NCBI GenBank assembly: GCA_034506255.1
Contig: JAPDPX010000018.1
Span: forward strand, 1-41,386
DNA length: 41,386 nt
Direction of reading: 5' to 3'
Origin: a candidate division KSB1 bacterium
GTDB taxonomy: Bacteria; Zhuqueibacterota; Zhuqueibacteria; Zhuqueibacterales; Zhuqueibacteraceae
Shown here piece after piece: positions 17,120-27,632 of this stretch. The notes under the pieces were generated by a model. The model was not told where the DNA came from. It searched no databases and saw only the letters and a program-made list of their open reading frames with translations. How positions within the stretch are numbered: position 1 is the first letter of the stretch; each line of letters opens with the position of its first letter. The translations under genes and the position numbers were made by a program.

Positions 17120-18586
17120 TCAGCCCGGGCATGCGCAATTGGTATCTGGCGCCCGCGGCAAGCGGACTTCAAAAGTGCTGCCTTTTCCCGTCTGACTGAC
17201 AACCTCGATGCTGCCGCCGTGCGCCTCGACGATGCTCTTGCAAATCGCCAGGCCCAATCCCACCCCCCTTGCTTGTGCGCACGCATTGTTGCCACGATAG
17301 AAGCGCTCAAAAACTCTGTCGCGTTCCTCCGCGGCAATGCCGATGCCGGTGTCCGTCACCCGGAGCACGAGGGTGTCCGGCGTGCTGTGGAGCGTGACGG
17401 TTATGGTGCCACCCTGGGGCGTGTACTTCACAGCGTTGTCGAGCAGATTGAACACCATTTCGGCCAGCCGGTTGGAATCGCCGCAGATCAGGCTGTCATT
17501 CGCGATCGCCGCCTCGAGGTGCAGACCCCTGGCTTTGGCGAGCAGCCGTGCCTGCCTGATTTGGCGCATGCAAATTTCCGCCAAATCGACGCCCTCCTGC
17601 ATAAACACCAGGTTTCCGGCTTCGGCTTTTCCCAGGGTCAGAAGATTGTCGACGACCCTGGCGAGTTGTTTGGTTTCATCGGCGACAATGTGCAGCACTT
17701 CCTGATATTTCTCCGGCGAACGTTGCTGGCGGAGCACCAGTTCGATTTCGCCGCCGATCACGGTCAGAGGTGTGCGCAAATGGTGTGACACATCGGCGAC
17801 AAAAATCGATTTCAAACGGTACAGTTCCTGCAGTTTTTCGTAGAGCGCGCGATATTTTTGCTGTGACTCCGCCAGGTGTTGATGGCGCAGTCGCAATTCC
17901 GCCATCATTTGATTGAAGGCGTCCGCCAGCCGGCCCACTTCATCACGCGAAGCCACACGCACTTCCCCGGCATAACTGCCTTTGGTGATGGTCTCGTGCA
18001 TTTGCACCTGCAACTGTGAAATCGGCTGGGTGATTTGCCGCGCAATGGCGTTGATGAAGAACAACCCGGGCAGCAGCATCACCAGGGTGAACATCGCGGT
18101 GACCAGGCGATATTCGTGGGTTTGCCGGTCCACCTCGCGTGTGCTGTAGCCGAGAATGAGCCGGCCGGTGATTTTTTGCTCCTGGTCCTTGATGTCATGT
18201 GCAATGACGGTCGCGTGCGATGCGGCGGGCAGGACGGGCGGCCCGCTGGTGACCGAATCGAGGCCGGGAAGGCGCGCGGGGTTGTAGGTCGCGAGGTGTC
18301 TGCCGTTCTCGCTGAAGAGCATCAGGAACAAGATATTCGAGTCGCGCTGGATGCTCTCCATGGCGCTTTGCAAAATCCCGAAGTCGCGCTCCTGCAAAAC
18401 GTGCAGCACCGCGACGGCGAGCAATTCCGCGGTACGCTGCGCCTCGCGGTTTTGCGCCTGCCGGAGCGCCTGTTTGTGCCGCTGCGGGAAATAAATCGAG
18501 GTCGCGACCAGCATCAGCACCAGTGCCGTGATCATCGGCGCGGCGATTTTCCAGCGCAGGGGCAAATTGGCGAAACAGGATGTCAT
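17120..18586 (-). CDS. HAMP-domain sensor histidine kinase
   Basis: 488 residues. A membrane segment at about 14-33 (APMITALVLMLVATSIYF), an extracytoplasmic region to about 185, and a second membrane segment (LVTAMFTLVMLLPGLFFINA) frame a periplasmic sensor. A HAMP linker follows (ITQPISQLQVQMHE), then the HisKA box VADVSHHLRTPLTVIGG and a HATPase domain with N box NLLDNAVKYTPQGG, G1 DTGIGIA, FERFYRG and GVGLGLAICKSIVEAHGG. The residue after the presumed phospho-His is His instead of the usual Glu/Asp. It is the last gene of a minus-strand operon that begins with an OmpR-type regulator, its likely partner. The porin and binding-protein genes between them suggest the signal is a solute such as phosphate (inference). 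Confidence 0.93.
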   Translation of the reverse strand: MTSCFANLPLRWKIAAPMITALVLMLVATSIYFPQRHKQALRQAQNREAQRTAELLAVAVLHVLQERDFGILQSAMESIQRDSNILFLMLFSENGRHLATYNPARLPGLDSVTSGPPVLPAASHATVIAHDIKDQEQKITGRLILGYSTREVDRQTHEYRLVTAMFTLVMLLPGLFFINAIARQITQPISQLQVQMHETITKGSYAGEVRVASRDEVGRLADAFNQMMAELRLRHQHLAESQQKYRALYEKLQELYRLKSIFVADVSHHLRTPLTVIGGEIELVLRQQRSPEKYQEVLHIVADETKQLARVVDNLLTLGKAEAGNLVFMQEGVDLAEICMRQIRQARLLAKARGLHLEAAIANDSLICGDSNRLAEMVFNLLDNAVKYTPQGGTITVTLHSTPDTLVLRVTDTGIGIAAEERDRVFERFYRGNNACAQARGVGLGLAICKSIVEAHGGSIEVVSQTGKGSTFEVRLPRAPDTNCACPG

Positions 18587-18597
18587 GCCGCTGTTTC

Positions 18598-19104
18598 TTA
18601 CTTGTTGGGGTGGCGTTTTTTTTCGCGCAAGGGATAGTGCGGATGGCGATAATCGTGGCCCTCGATTACCAGCGCGCGGACAGAATCGCTTTTGAGGGAC
18701 GCAAACGTCTCCGCCGGCAGGAAACCGATGGCATTGTCGTGGGCCGTCAGGAATTTTAGGAACCGGTCGGGCGTGGAAAAGCTCCTGGGGGGCAGCACAC
18801 GCTCGCCGGAAAAAATCAGCCGCAGCCAGTGTTTGCCGATGGCATAGGCGTTGGCATTATAAAGCTGCAGATAAAATGCGTCGCCGGCCGGCCCATACTC
18901 GACAATTTGCAGGGGATTTTCCGCGCGGCTCTCCATGGGCTGGCCTTTGAAAATTTTTTGCAAATCTTTTATGGCAAGGCTGTCGAGACGGCTGCGTGCG
19001 GGAACGACGATGACGATCTGCGCCGGGGCGTTTGTCGCAAGCAGCGCGGTCATCGTCATCACCAGCATCCAGGATTTTGCCGAAAAGAACTTTGCCAGCC
19101 GCAT
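18598..19104 (-). CDS. Small periplasmic phosphate-binding-like (PBP) protein
   Basis: 168 residues with a signal peptide (SWMLVMTMTALLATNAPAQ). The mature part resembles the PstS-like fold: LAIKDLQKIFKGQ, FYLQLYNANAYAIGKHWLRL and AIGFLPAETFASLKSDSVRA. At roughly half the length of PstS it belongs with the short single-domain phosphate-binding-like proteins often found beside porins and two-component genes. No ABC transporter genes are present, so it may sense a ligand for the histidine kinase 11 bases downstream rather than feed a transporter. The ligand is not shown by the sequence. Confidence 0.8.
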   Translation of the reverse strand: MRLAKFFSAKSWMLVMTMTALLATNAPAQIVIVVPARSRLDSLAIKDLQKIFKGQPMESRAENPLQIVEYGPAGDAFYLQLYNANAYAIGKHWLRLIFSGERVLPPRSFSTPDRFLKFLTAHDNAIGFLPAETFASLKSDSVRALVIEGHDYRHPHYPLREKKRHPNK

Positions 19105-19118
19105 CTCCCGTTCCGTCT

Positions 19119-20198
19119 TTAGAAGATTACCGCCAGGGAGGTGATGGCTAGCATGTGATTGCGTCGGGGGGCGTTTGCGCGGCGCTGCCAGTGCACTTCG
19201 GCTTTGGCCACAGCTTGTTTGAGAATTTGCACGCTCGTGCCGACGGTAAGATCCTTTTCGCAGTCGTGTGGACGCCGGCGGTCGGGATCGAAAATATCAT
19301 ATCGAATCAGTACCGTTTGCCGGCCCAGTAGCTCGCGGGCCAGCTCGCCATAACAAGCGGTGGCCACCCTGTCCGCCGCCTGCGCCTGGCCGGTCGCCAG
19401 GCGGAACTGTGCCGCCTCTACACTCACGCGCCAACCGTTGAACTCCCCGCGAAGGTCGCCGGCGTGTGTGCTTTGCCGGGTGTGATATGCCAGGCCGTTT
19501 TTGTCAGTGTAGAAGGAATAGCCGAGCTTCAACCCCGCGGCGGGCAGTTCGGCGGTGAAACGCGCGCCCAGGCCTTTGTCGCCATTGTCGTCCTGCTCGA
19601 AGGCCTGCCGGCCACGGCCGTTGACGAGAATAAATTGATATTGCAGCGAGACGCTGCGAATGCCGAAGCTTCCCAGCGCCTGCACGCCGAGGGAAAACTT
19701 GGGATAAAATCGTTGCAGGTCGCCAAAAGGATTTTGGTGCTTGCCATAAAGCGATTGGGGCAAAAGCGACGTGTCATAGGCCGGCGCAGCGTCGTGAATT
19801 TCGTTGTAAATGCCGTAGGGGGTGAGAAATTTCCCCAGCAATAATTTCAGCTTTTCCGAGAAGGCATATTCGAACCAGGCGCGCTCCAGGCGAATGAAGC
19901 CGGCCGGCCGGTTGTCATACTCATCGTTCCCGGTGTCCGCGCCATATTCGAATTCGATTTCGCCGAAAACCCGCGCCCGTGCACCGAGCAGATAGTTGCC
20001 GAAAAGATTGAAATGATGCAGTCTGAAAGTGCCGTGCCAGCCCACGGAGTCCCGGTTGCTCACCTCGGCCTCAAAGGTCAGATAGCCGTGCGGGCCGATG
20101 AATTCCTGGCCCGTCGCCTCGTCTGCCGCCGGCAAAACGACGGCGAGCACCAGGATGGAAATCTGCAGGGGCGCAGCCAGGATTTTTTTTCCGCGCAT
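19119..20198 (-). CDS. Outer-membrane porin-like beta-barrel protein
   Basis: 359 residues with a signal peptide (QISILVLAVVLPAADEATGQ). Alternating amphipathic strands run to a terminal Phe (MLAITSLAVIF), typical for outer-membrane barrel insertion. Segments such as RVFGEIEFEYG, KLKLLLGKFLTPYGIYNEIH and RSVSLQYQFILVNGRG resemble porins of the phosphate-selective O/P or related FCB-type families. It lies between the response regulator gene (25 bases upstream) and the phosphate-binding-like gene (14 bases downstream). Passive uptake of the ligand sensed by this operon is the likely job. Substrate specificity is inferred from context only. Confidence 0.82.
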   Translation of the reverse strand: MRGKKILAAPLQISILVLAVVLPAADEATGQEFIGPHGYLTFEAEVSNRDSVGWHGTFRLHHFNLFGNYLLGARARVFGEIEFEYGADTGNDEYDNRPAGFIRLERAWFEYAFSEKLKLLLGKFLTPYGIYNEIHDAAPAYDTSLLPQSLYGKHQNPFGDLQRFYPKFSLGVQALGSFGIRSVSLQYQFILVNGRGRQAFEQDDNGDKGLGARFTAELPAAGLKLGYSFYTDKNGLAYHTRQSTHAGDLRGEFNGWRVSVEAAQFRLATGQAQAADRVATACYGELARELLGRQTVLIRYDIFDPDRRRPHDCEKDLTVGTSVQILKQAVAKAEVHWQRRANAPRRNHMLAITSLAVIF

Positions 20199-20223
20199 CA
20201 GTCCACCTTGATTAAACCGCAGT

Positions 20224-20922
20224 TTATCGCGCTGCCTTCTGGTCGATCTCCAGCACCTTCATGACATAGCCGATGTTGCGCACGGTATGAATCAGCGGCC
20301 GTCTGGAACCGCAGTCCAATTTTTTGCGCAAATGATTGATGTAAACTTCGATGAGATTGGTGTTGGTTTCAAACAGCAGACCCCAGACATGCTCGGCAAT
20401 CGCCGTGCGGGTCACGACATTGCCGGCGTTGCGCAGAAGATATTCCAGCAGCGCATATTCCCGGCTGGAGCAAAAAATCTTGTTGCCGCCACGCTGCACT
20501 TCTCGTTTCGAGGGATCGACCACCAGGTCGTCGAGCTTGAGCAGCGGCACCAACGGCGCGCTCGAAGTACGGCGCAATTGCGCCCGCATGCGCGCCAGCA
20601 GCTCGGCAAACGAGAACGGTTTGGTGAGGTAGTCATCCGCCCCGTTGTCGAGCGCTGTGATCAGATCGGTGGTGTTGTCTTTGACCGTCAGCATGATGAT
20701 CGGCGTCAGCATGCCGCGTTCGCGCCACTGACGGCACAACTCCACGCCGCTGGCACCCGGGATCAGCCAGTCCAGCAGAATGAGGTCGTATTCATTGAGC
20801 GACGCCAAATACTCCGCCTGATGAGCATCGGCCGCAATATCTGCAACGTAGTCCGCTTCGTTTAGTCCTTTGCGAATGAATTGCGCCACCCGCGCTTCGT
20901 CCTCAACGATCAAGACGCGCAT
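20224..20922 (-). CDS. OmpR/PhoB-type response regulator
   Basis: 232 residues. The ATG at 20922 is preferred because GGAG lies 7 bases upstream; an in-frame TTG at 20934 is possible. The receiver domain has VLIVEDEARVAQFI, phospho-acceptor Asp in LILLDWLIPG, and LTKPFSFAELLARM with the conserved Lys. The C-terminal winged helix (REYALLEYLLRNAGNVVTRT, LIEVYINHLRKKLD, IHTVRNIGYVMKV) binds DNA. It is the first gene of the minus-strand operon with the porin, binding protein and histidine kinase, so it probably controls this operon. Confidence 0.95.
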   Translation of the reverse strand: MRVLIVEDEARVAQFIRKGLNEADYVADIAADAHQAEYLASLNEYDLILLDWLIPGASGVELCRQWRERGMLTPIIMLTVKDNTTDLITALDNGADDYLTKPFSFAELLARMRAQLRRTSSAPLVPLLKLDDLVVDPSKREVQRGGNKIFCSSREYALLEYLLRNAGNVVTRTAIAEHVWGLLFETNTNLIEVYINHLRKKLDCGSRRPLIHTVRNIGYVMKVLEIDQKAAR

Positions 20923-21157
20923 AGGGGTCTCCAATTTTTATTTGAAACTCACCCCGAATTGGGGGCCGCGCCCTGTTTTAATCTACGCCCCAATTCCATG
21001 GATTGCGCGCACCCCTTCACATAATTTCTTCAACATTACCACGAAAATGTCGGAGCGCAGGCTCCCCGCCTGCCTGCAGACAAGAGGTCTGCGCGACATT
21101 TTCATCGAGATGGGTGTGCAAATGCACATGGCAAATTACCACAAAAATACTTCTGCA

Positions 21158-21236
21158 AGACCCTTCAGGATCGGTGCCTGCAGGCACCACTACAAAAGTG
21201 CGTTTTTACTCTGATGGGTGCCGTGCGCGGCATGGG
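21158..21236. repeat. Dispersed intergenic repeat, copy B
   Basis: Partner of 16704-16782, about 79 bases each. It contains the perfect palindrome GGTGCCTGCAGGCACC (21173-21188), which is decayed in the other copy. Confidence 0.75.
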
Positions 21237-21980
21237 AATTATCCTGGAAAAACGATGATGACCGCGACAATTCTGTCGCGCCGCCATTCTGCCGCATTGT
21301 TTGCAGAAAAGGGGCTGCGTTAAACCCTCACTTCAGGCGGCTCCATTCTTTCGCGTGCAATTCGAATTGGGAATAAAAAGCAGAGGAAGGCAGCCGCATT
21401 CTCTGACGGAATGAATTTTCCCCCCCCAACCGTGTTCGAGCCTGTATCCGATGTTCTTCAAACAGTCCAGCTTTGTTTTGAACCGACGTAAAAATACGAG
21501 AGAAGGTCGCCGCCGGAAAATTCCCGGGTTTCCCCGGGATGTTTGCAGTTTTTGCCGTCAGGCTTGCTGCTGCGATTTGGGCAAATAGGCGGCCAACTGC
21601 CATTGGCTGCATCGCGTGAGGTTATCGCCGAACATTGCCGGGATCGGCGTGCCCAACCGCTTGTGCCGTCGATCAGCGCGGCAGGCCGCGGCATCATTCA
21701 GGCTGTGTGCAGGGAGCTGCGCGGGACACCCGCGGATTCACGCCGATTTTTGCGGATGTATTCCGGAAACGCGCGACATCATCTTTTCCCCGTGGTGTGG
21801 TGCCACCCCATGCAATCAGCAGTCACACCCGCGGCAGGGTGGGCACTTTTGCCTCTCGAAGGCGTGGGAGTCACGCACCAGAAAGGGATAAAAAACGCCT
21901 TCTGCATTGCTGCGCTCAAAACATACATTTTCCGGCGTGCGTGGCTGTTGGTCATGCAAACCCGCCGCCTGTCAAAGATA

Positions 21981-21995
21981 AATGAATTTTAATCC
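21981..21995. repeat. 15-base motif upstream of gspE, copy 1
   Basis: AATGAATTTTAATCC is identical to 34633-34647 and similar to a third site at about 35085-35099 (AAATTTTAATCC). This copy lies 47 bases before the gspE start. It could be a regulator site or an AT-rich promoter element. Confidence 0.6.
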
Positions 21996-22041
21996 TGTTT
22001 TAAGGGGCATTTAAGGTGTATTGCAGTTATAGTACGCATGC

Positions 22042-23694
<1,653 letters not shown>

Positions 23695-23699
23695 ACCCC

Positions 23700-24914
23700 A
23701 TGCCTGTCTTTGCCTACCTCGCCAAAGCTTCGCCGACGGAGACGGTGCGCGGCGAGATGGCCGCCGAGAGCGCTGAAGCCCTGGCGGCGCGGCTGGTGAC
23801 GATGGGGCTTTATCCCATTGACATCGCGGCGCAGGACGCACATGCCGTGCGAAACGGCAGCCTCCTGAGGCGCAATCGCAAACCGGGGCGTGCCGCTCTC
23901 ATTTTTCTGACACGACAACTGGCCAACATGCTCGATGCCGGCATGACGCTGCACGCCGCGCTGCAGCTCCTGATCACGCAGTTGCCGGCGGAGGCCATGC
24001 AGCCCATCCTGCGCGATCTCGAGGCGCGTTTGCGCGAGGGCCAGCGCTTTTCCGAAGCCTGCACCGCCTGGCCCAAAGTCTTTTCGAAATTTTACGTGAG
24101 CCTGCTTCGTGCCGGTGAAACCGGCGGGATGCTGGAGCTGGTGCTCGATCACCTGGCGGAGTTTCTCGAAAAGGAAGAGGACGTCCGCAAGCAGATTCAG
24201 GCGGCGCTGGCCTATCCGTTGCTCATGCTCGTCCTGGGCATGATCACCATCGGCATCCTGCTCGCCTTCGTGGTCCCGCGCCTCGTCAGCATGTTCGATG
24301 AAATGGGGCAGGCACTGCCCCTGCCAACCCGGATCCTGGTGGCCGTTTCCAGCCTGGTTGCCCAAAACTGGCTGGTATTGCCGGTGGTGCTGGTGGTGTT
24401 GCTCATGGCCCTCCGGCGCATGTGGCGGCATCCCGGCTTCAGGGAGAAGCTCGACCACTGGCAGCTTCGTTTGCCGTTTTGGAACCAACTGCTGGTGCAG
24501 GCCGAGGTGGCGCAATTTGCGCGCACTCTGGGCGCTTTGCTGTCGCACGGCGTGCCCATTCATCGGGCCTTCGAGGTCGTGATTGCCGCCTGCAAGAATC
24601 TGATCTTGCAGCGTGAGCTGCAGCAGGCGGGTGAAGCCATCCGGCGTGGCGGAAAAATTGGCGCGAGCCTCGCCGCCAGCCGCCACTGGCCCGCGATCGT
24701 GGGACAGATGCTCACGATTGCCGAAGACACCAATCAACTGGAGCCCGTGCTCGGCAAAATTGCCGCCGCCGGCACGAAGGAGGTGGAACGCCGCGTGGCG
24801 CTGTTCACGCGCCTGCTCGAGCCGGCGATGATCATTCTCGTCGGTGCAGTCGTCGGCTTCATCGTGTTTGCGATGATGCTGCCGATTTTCCAAATGGATT
24901 TCGTCGTGCAGTAA
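23700..24914 (+). CDS. gspF: Type II secretion inner-membrane platform protein GspF
   Basis: 404 residues with the two repeated T2SSF domains: RQLANMLDAGMTLHAALQLL in the first and FARTLGALLSHGVPIHRAFE in the second. Three membrane segments are visible (ALAYPLLMLVLGMITIGILL, LVLPVVLVVLLMAL, AMIILVGAVVGFIVFAMM). The N-terminus PVFAYLAKASPTETVRGEMA is typical of the family. GspF forms the platform that couples ATPase motion to pseudopilin extraction. It sits directly between gspE and the prepilin peptidase gene. Confidence 0.95.
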   Translation: MPVFAYLAKASPTETVRGEMAAESAEALAARLVTMGLYPIDIAAQDAHAVRNGSLLRRNRKPGRAALIFLTRQLANMLDAGMTLHAALQLLITQLPAEAMQPILRDLEARLREGQRFSEACTAWPKVFSKFYVSLLRAGETGGMLELVLDHLAEFLEKEEDVRKQIQAALAYPLLMLVLGMITIGILLAFVVPRLVSMFDEMGQALPLPTRILVAVSSLVAQNWLVLPVVLVVLLMALRRMWRHPGFREKLDHWQLRLPFWNQLLVQAEVAQFARTLGALLSHGVPIHRAFEVVIAACKNLILQRELQQAGEAIRRGGKIGASLAASRHWPAIVGQMLTIAEDTNQLEPVLGKIAAAGTKEVERRVALFTRLLEPAMIILVGAVVGFIVFAMMLPIFQMDFVVQ

Positions 24915-25014
24915 TTTTGCCGGGCGCCCCTGCACAGCATCCTCTCAGAATCCGGGCGCAGCGAAAAGAAGCACCGCAAGACATGACGACAAAACCCTGT
25001 TACCAAGTGGAGCA

Positions 25015-25794
25015 ATGACCGGTATGCTGTCCGTGTGCTTGCTTTTCACCCTCGGTCTGCTGCTCGGCAGTTTTATCGGGGTGTGTGTGCATCGCCTGCC
25101 GCGCGGCAAGCCCGTCGTGTTCGATGTTTCACGCTGTGATCACTGCCGGGCGCGGCTGGCGTGGCGGCACAAACTGCCGCTGCTCGGATTTCTGCTGCTG
25201 CATGGCATCAGCCATTGCTGCGGGCGCCCGATTCCACGGCAGTATCCGCTTGTGGAAGCCGCCTCCGGTGTGCTGCTGTTGTTGTTGTACTGGCACGGCA
25301 GGGAAGCCGCCGTGTTTTTGCAAGCTGTTCTCTTTGTTGCCTTGCTGCTCACCGGGATGTTGATCGATCTCGAACATCGCCTCATTCCGAATAAAATCAC
25401 CCTCCCGGGCATCGGCGCCGGATTGGCACTCGCCTTGTTGGGGCGACAGGTGGCATGGTGGGATGCGCTGGCGGGAATTTTTCTGTGCGGCGGCCTGCTT
25501 TATGGGGCGGGGTTTCTGGTCGAGAACATTTTCAAGAAGCCCAACGCGATGGGCGGCGGCGACATCAAATTTGCCGCGATGATCGGCGCGTTTCTCGGCT
25601 GGCAGCAGGGCTTGAGCGCCACACTGCTTGCGGCAGGCGCCGGCGCGCTGTTCGGCCTGGCGGAAATGATCAAACGCGGCGCGCAAGATGGCCCGGTTGA
25701 AATCCGTTTCGGCCCCTTTCTGGCATTCGGTGCCGTGGTCAATCTTCTCTGGGGCGCCAGGTTCTGGCAGTGGTATTTTTCCGTCTCGCCATAA
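25015..25794 (+). CDS. gspO: Prepilin peptidase / N-methyltransferase GspO
   Basis: 259 residues, eight or so membrane segments. The start LGLLLGSFIGVCVHRLPRG is typical, as are RQYPLVEAASG and the two aspartyl-protease motifs LIDLEHRLIPN (D118) and GGGDIKFAAM (D183). It cleaves the Gly-hydrophobic junction of the pseudopilins encoded just downstream and methylates the new N-terminus. The first zinc-type pair CDHC (41/44) is intact. In the second, the usual C-x-x-C reads S-H-C-C (66-69), a small deviation. Its place between gspF and gspG, instead of at the operon end, is unlike the classical order. Confidence 0.93.
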   Translation: MTGMLSVCLLFTLGLLLGSFIGVCVHRLPRGKPVVFDVSRCDHCRARLAWRHKLPLLGFLLLHGISHCCGRPIPRQYPLVEAASGVLLLLLYWHGREAAVFLQAVLFVALLLTGMLIDLEHRLIPNKITLPGIGAGLALALLGRQVAWWDALAGIFLCGGLLYGAGFLVENIFKKPNAMGGGDIKFAAMIGAFLGWQQGLSATLLAAGAGALFGLAEMIKRGAQDGPVEIRFGPFLAFGAVVNLLWGARFWQWYFSVSP

Positions 25795-25944
25795 CGCGGC
25801 TTTCTGCCGCAGCCCAATCCGGCAACCGCGAATGACCGCGAAGATTTTTTGAACCGCCAAGCCGCAACAATTACCCGAACCCCCTGTCTTGTGGTTTCGC
25901 GCAGTTCCGAAGCAAAAGTCAGGTACCATAAACCGGAGGAGACG
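25795..25944. other. Spacer with intergenic repeat before gspG
   Basis: 150 bases between gspO and gspG. It contains the short repeat form at 25837-25861 and ends with the strong ribosome-binding site GGAGGAG (25935-25941). Confidence 0.55.
25837..25861. repeat. Intergenic repeat, short form, copy 2
   Basis: CGCGAAGATTTTTT then GAACCGCCAAG matches 16362-16387 except for one T. It shows that the repeat family reaches into the secretion operon. Confidence 0.7.
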
Positions 25945-26400
25945 ATGAAAAGCCGGCAAAACGAACAAGGCCTGACGCTGATCGAAGTCATGTTGGTCGT
26001 CATCATCCTCGGCATTTTGGTGGCACTGGTGGTGCCGCAATTTTCCGGGCGCACAGAGCAGGCGCGGCGTGCCGCGGCGGCCGCTGACATCAATGCCAAT
26101 CTCGCCACGGCGCTGGAGATGTATCAATTGGACAACGGCGTGTATCCGACGACTGAACAGGGTCTGGCGGCATTGCTCCGCGCACCGGAGATTCCGCCTC
26201 TGCCACCTTCCTGGCAGGGACCCTATTTGAAGAAGAGCGGTGCGCTCAACGATCCCTGGGGACAGCCCTACATTTATCGCTGCCCCGGCGAGCACAATTC
26301 CGGGAGCTACGATCTGTCGTCCACTGGTCCGGACCGGCAAAGCGGCGGTGGTGATGACGTGAACAATTGGGATCAGGATGACTCGGGCAATCGGCAATGA
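25945..26400 (+). CDS. gspG: Major pseudopilin GspG
   Basis: 151 residues. The ATG at 25945 follows GGAGGAG at ideal spacing. The leader MKSRQNEQG ends at the cleavage site before LTLIEVMLVVIILGILVALV, with Glu at mature position 5. The C-terminal part has the GspG signature YPTTEQGLAALL, YLKKSGALNDPWGQPYIYRC and the end-loop DLSSTGPDRQSGGGDDVNNW that binds calcium in this family. It forms the body of the pseudopilus. Its last 23 bases overlap gspH. Confidence 0.95.
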   Translation: MKSRQNEQGLTLIEVMLVVIILGILVALVVPQFSGRTEQARRAAAAADINANLATALEMYQLDNGVYPTTEQGLAALLRAPEIPPLPPSWQGPYLKKSGALNDPWGQPYIYRCPGEHNSGSYDLSSTGPDRQSGGGDDVNNWDQDDSGNRQ

Positions 26401-26881
26401 GCGCGGGCTGACATTGATCGAGCTTTGCCTGACGCTGCTCATTCTCGGCTTGATCGTGGCAGCCGCCAGTCCGCGTCTTTCGCGTTCATATCGCCGCTTG
26501 CAATTGAAAACCGCGGCGGAAAGCATTGCGGACGAGATCCGCATGATTCAAAGGCGCGCCGAGATTTCCCAACAAGCCTGGCGTTTCATCATCCGGCCGG
26601 ATGGCAAAAGCTATGCAGTGGAATGCCAGCACCGTGGCGAGTTTGCAGAGCCGCCGGCCACGGCGGCGACTGGTGCGCCGGAATGGGAGCCCGTCATCCG
26701 TCGCACCCTGCCCGCAGCGATCAATCTGGCGCCCGTCGCCTTCACGATTGAATGGACTGCCGATGGTGTCACGCCGCATCAGAGCCTGCGCGTCTGCGAC
26801 GCAGAGGGAAATGCCTATGAAATCCGCATTGAAGAAAGCGGCCTTGCGCTGCACCCCACAGGCGAGAAGGCATGGCGCTGA
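26378..26881 (+). CDS. gspH: Minor pseudopilin GspH
   Basis: 167 residues. The leader MTRAIGNERG precedes LTLIELCLTLLILGLIVAAA with Glu at position 5. The globular part is beta-rich (QQAWRFIIRPDGKSYAVECQ). The ATG at 26378 overlaps the end of gspG by 23 bases. GspH is placed just below the pseudopilus tip in known systems. Confidence 0.85.
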   Translation: MTRAIGNERGLTLIELCLTLLILGLIVAAASPRLSRSYRRLQLKTAAESIADEIRMIQRRAEISQQAWRFIIRPDGKSYAVECQHRGEFAEPPATAATGAPEWEPVIRRTLPAAINLAPVAFTIEWTADGVTPHQSLRVCDAEGNAYEIRIEESGLALHPTGEKAWR

Positions 26882-27338
26882 TTCCCGTGACAGCCCCGGG
26901 TGCGGCCGGCAATTTCTGCGCGGCAAGAGGCGGCTGCGAAACTCTGCCGGCTTTGCCCTCCTGCAAGCATTGCTGGCGGTGATGATCTTGTCGCTCGGTC
27001 TGGTGGCGCTGATGGCGGCGTTTCAGCATGCGTTGCGCCTCACCCAGCTTCGCCGGAACTGTCTCACGCCGGCGCGCGAATTGGCGGAGCAGGTGCTGGC
27101 AAATTTGGAGCGGGGAGCCTCGCTTGCGACTCCGGAAAACAACATGACCTGGTCGGCCGAACAAAACCGGTTGCCTTGCCAAATTAGCACCTCACCCTGG
27201 CCGGTTGTGCCGGGGTTGCAGCAAGTGCGGGTCGCGGTGAGCTGGATGGATCACGGCAAGCCCGGCACCGTGACACTCACCACGCTTTTACCCGATACCG
27301 TTGGGGCGCAGGCACATGCGGTCAATGCAAATCAATGA
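26817..27338 (+). CDS. gspI: Minor pseudopilin GspI, Glu5 replaced by Gln
   Basis: The pilin helix reads SAG then FALLQALLAVMILSLGLVAL and is followed by LTPARELAEQVLANL and a beta-rich tail (VPGLQQVRVAVSWMDHGKPG). Position and size identify GspI. The start is uncertain. The ATG at 26817 inside gspH gives an unusually long leader of about 45 residues; TTG 26829 or 26844 are alternatives and no good ribosome-binding site decides it. The residue at mature position 5 is Gln, where GspI normally has Glu. Confidence 0.8.
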   Translation: MKSALKKAALRCTPQARRHGADSRDSPGCGRQFLRGKRRLRNSAGFALLQALLAVMILSLGLVALMAAFQHALRLTQLRRNCLTPARELAEQVLANLERGASLATPENNMTWSAEQNRLPCQISTSPWPVVPGLQQVRVAVSWMDHGKPGTVTLTTLLPDTVGAQAHAVNANQ

Positions 27339-27632
27339 GACGGGAAATAGTCAGTGCCCAAAACAACAACGCTACAGGAAAAGAATGCTGAAACGCTGCA
27401 GCCGGCAGGCGAATCCTCCGGACGCTGCTTTGCGGGCGCATCGCCATCAAACAGAAAGGTGCCCGCAAAGACGGGACGCGTGCTGCGGGCGCAGATTTTT
27501 CTTTTGCTCTCCCCCGCGCCGCAACCGAATCAGCAGCCCCCGAGCTGGGCGGCCCGCTGCACGGTGGCTGAAAGAAAGTCGTGTTTCTGCCAAGAGTTTA
27601 TTGCAAGGCCGTCACACGATTTGCATGGTCGT

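Larger units (their letters stand above)
20923..22041. other. Divergent intergenic region between regulator operon and gspE
   Basis: About 1.1 kb without a convincing gene. It should hold the promoters of both the minus-strand regulator operon and the gsp operon. It contains the GCAGAC hairpin at 21076-21092, repeat copy B (21158-21236), a perfect 16-base palindrome at 21173-21188, CCTGGAAAAACGATGATGAC near 21246 and the 15-base motif at 21981-21995. TATAGT at 22028-22033 lies close to the gspE start, but I could not match a good -35. Confidence 0.5.

Noticed and set aside
21996..22041. Sigma-54 promoter for gspE
   Set aside because: GGGGCA and TTGC occur, but GG and GC are 15 bases apart instead of the required 10.
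27354..27632. Long N-terminal extension of GspJ
   Set aside because: The frame is open, but a ~100-residue leader before a prepilin cleavage site is implausible; a short TTG-started leader fits better.
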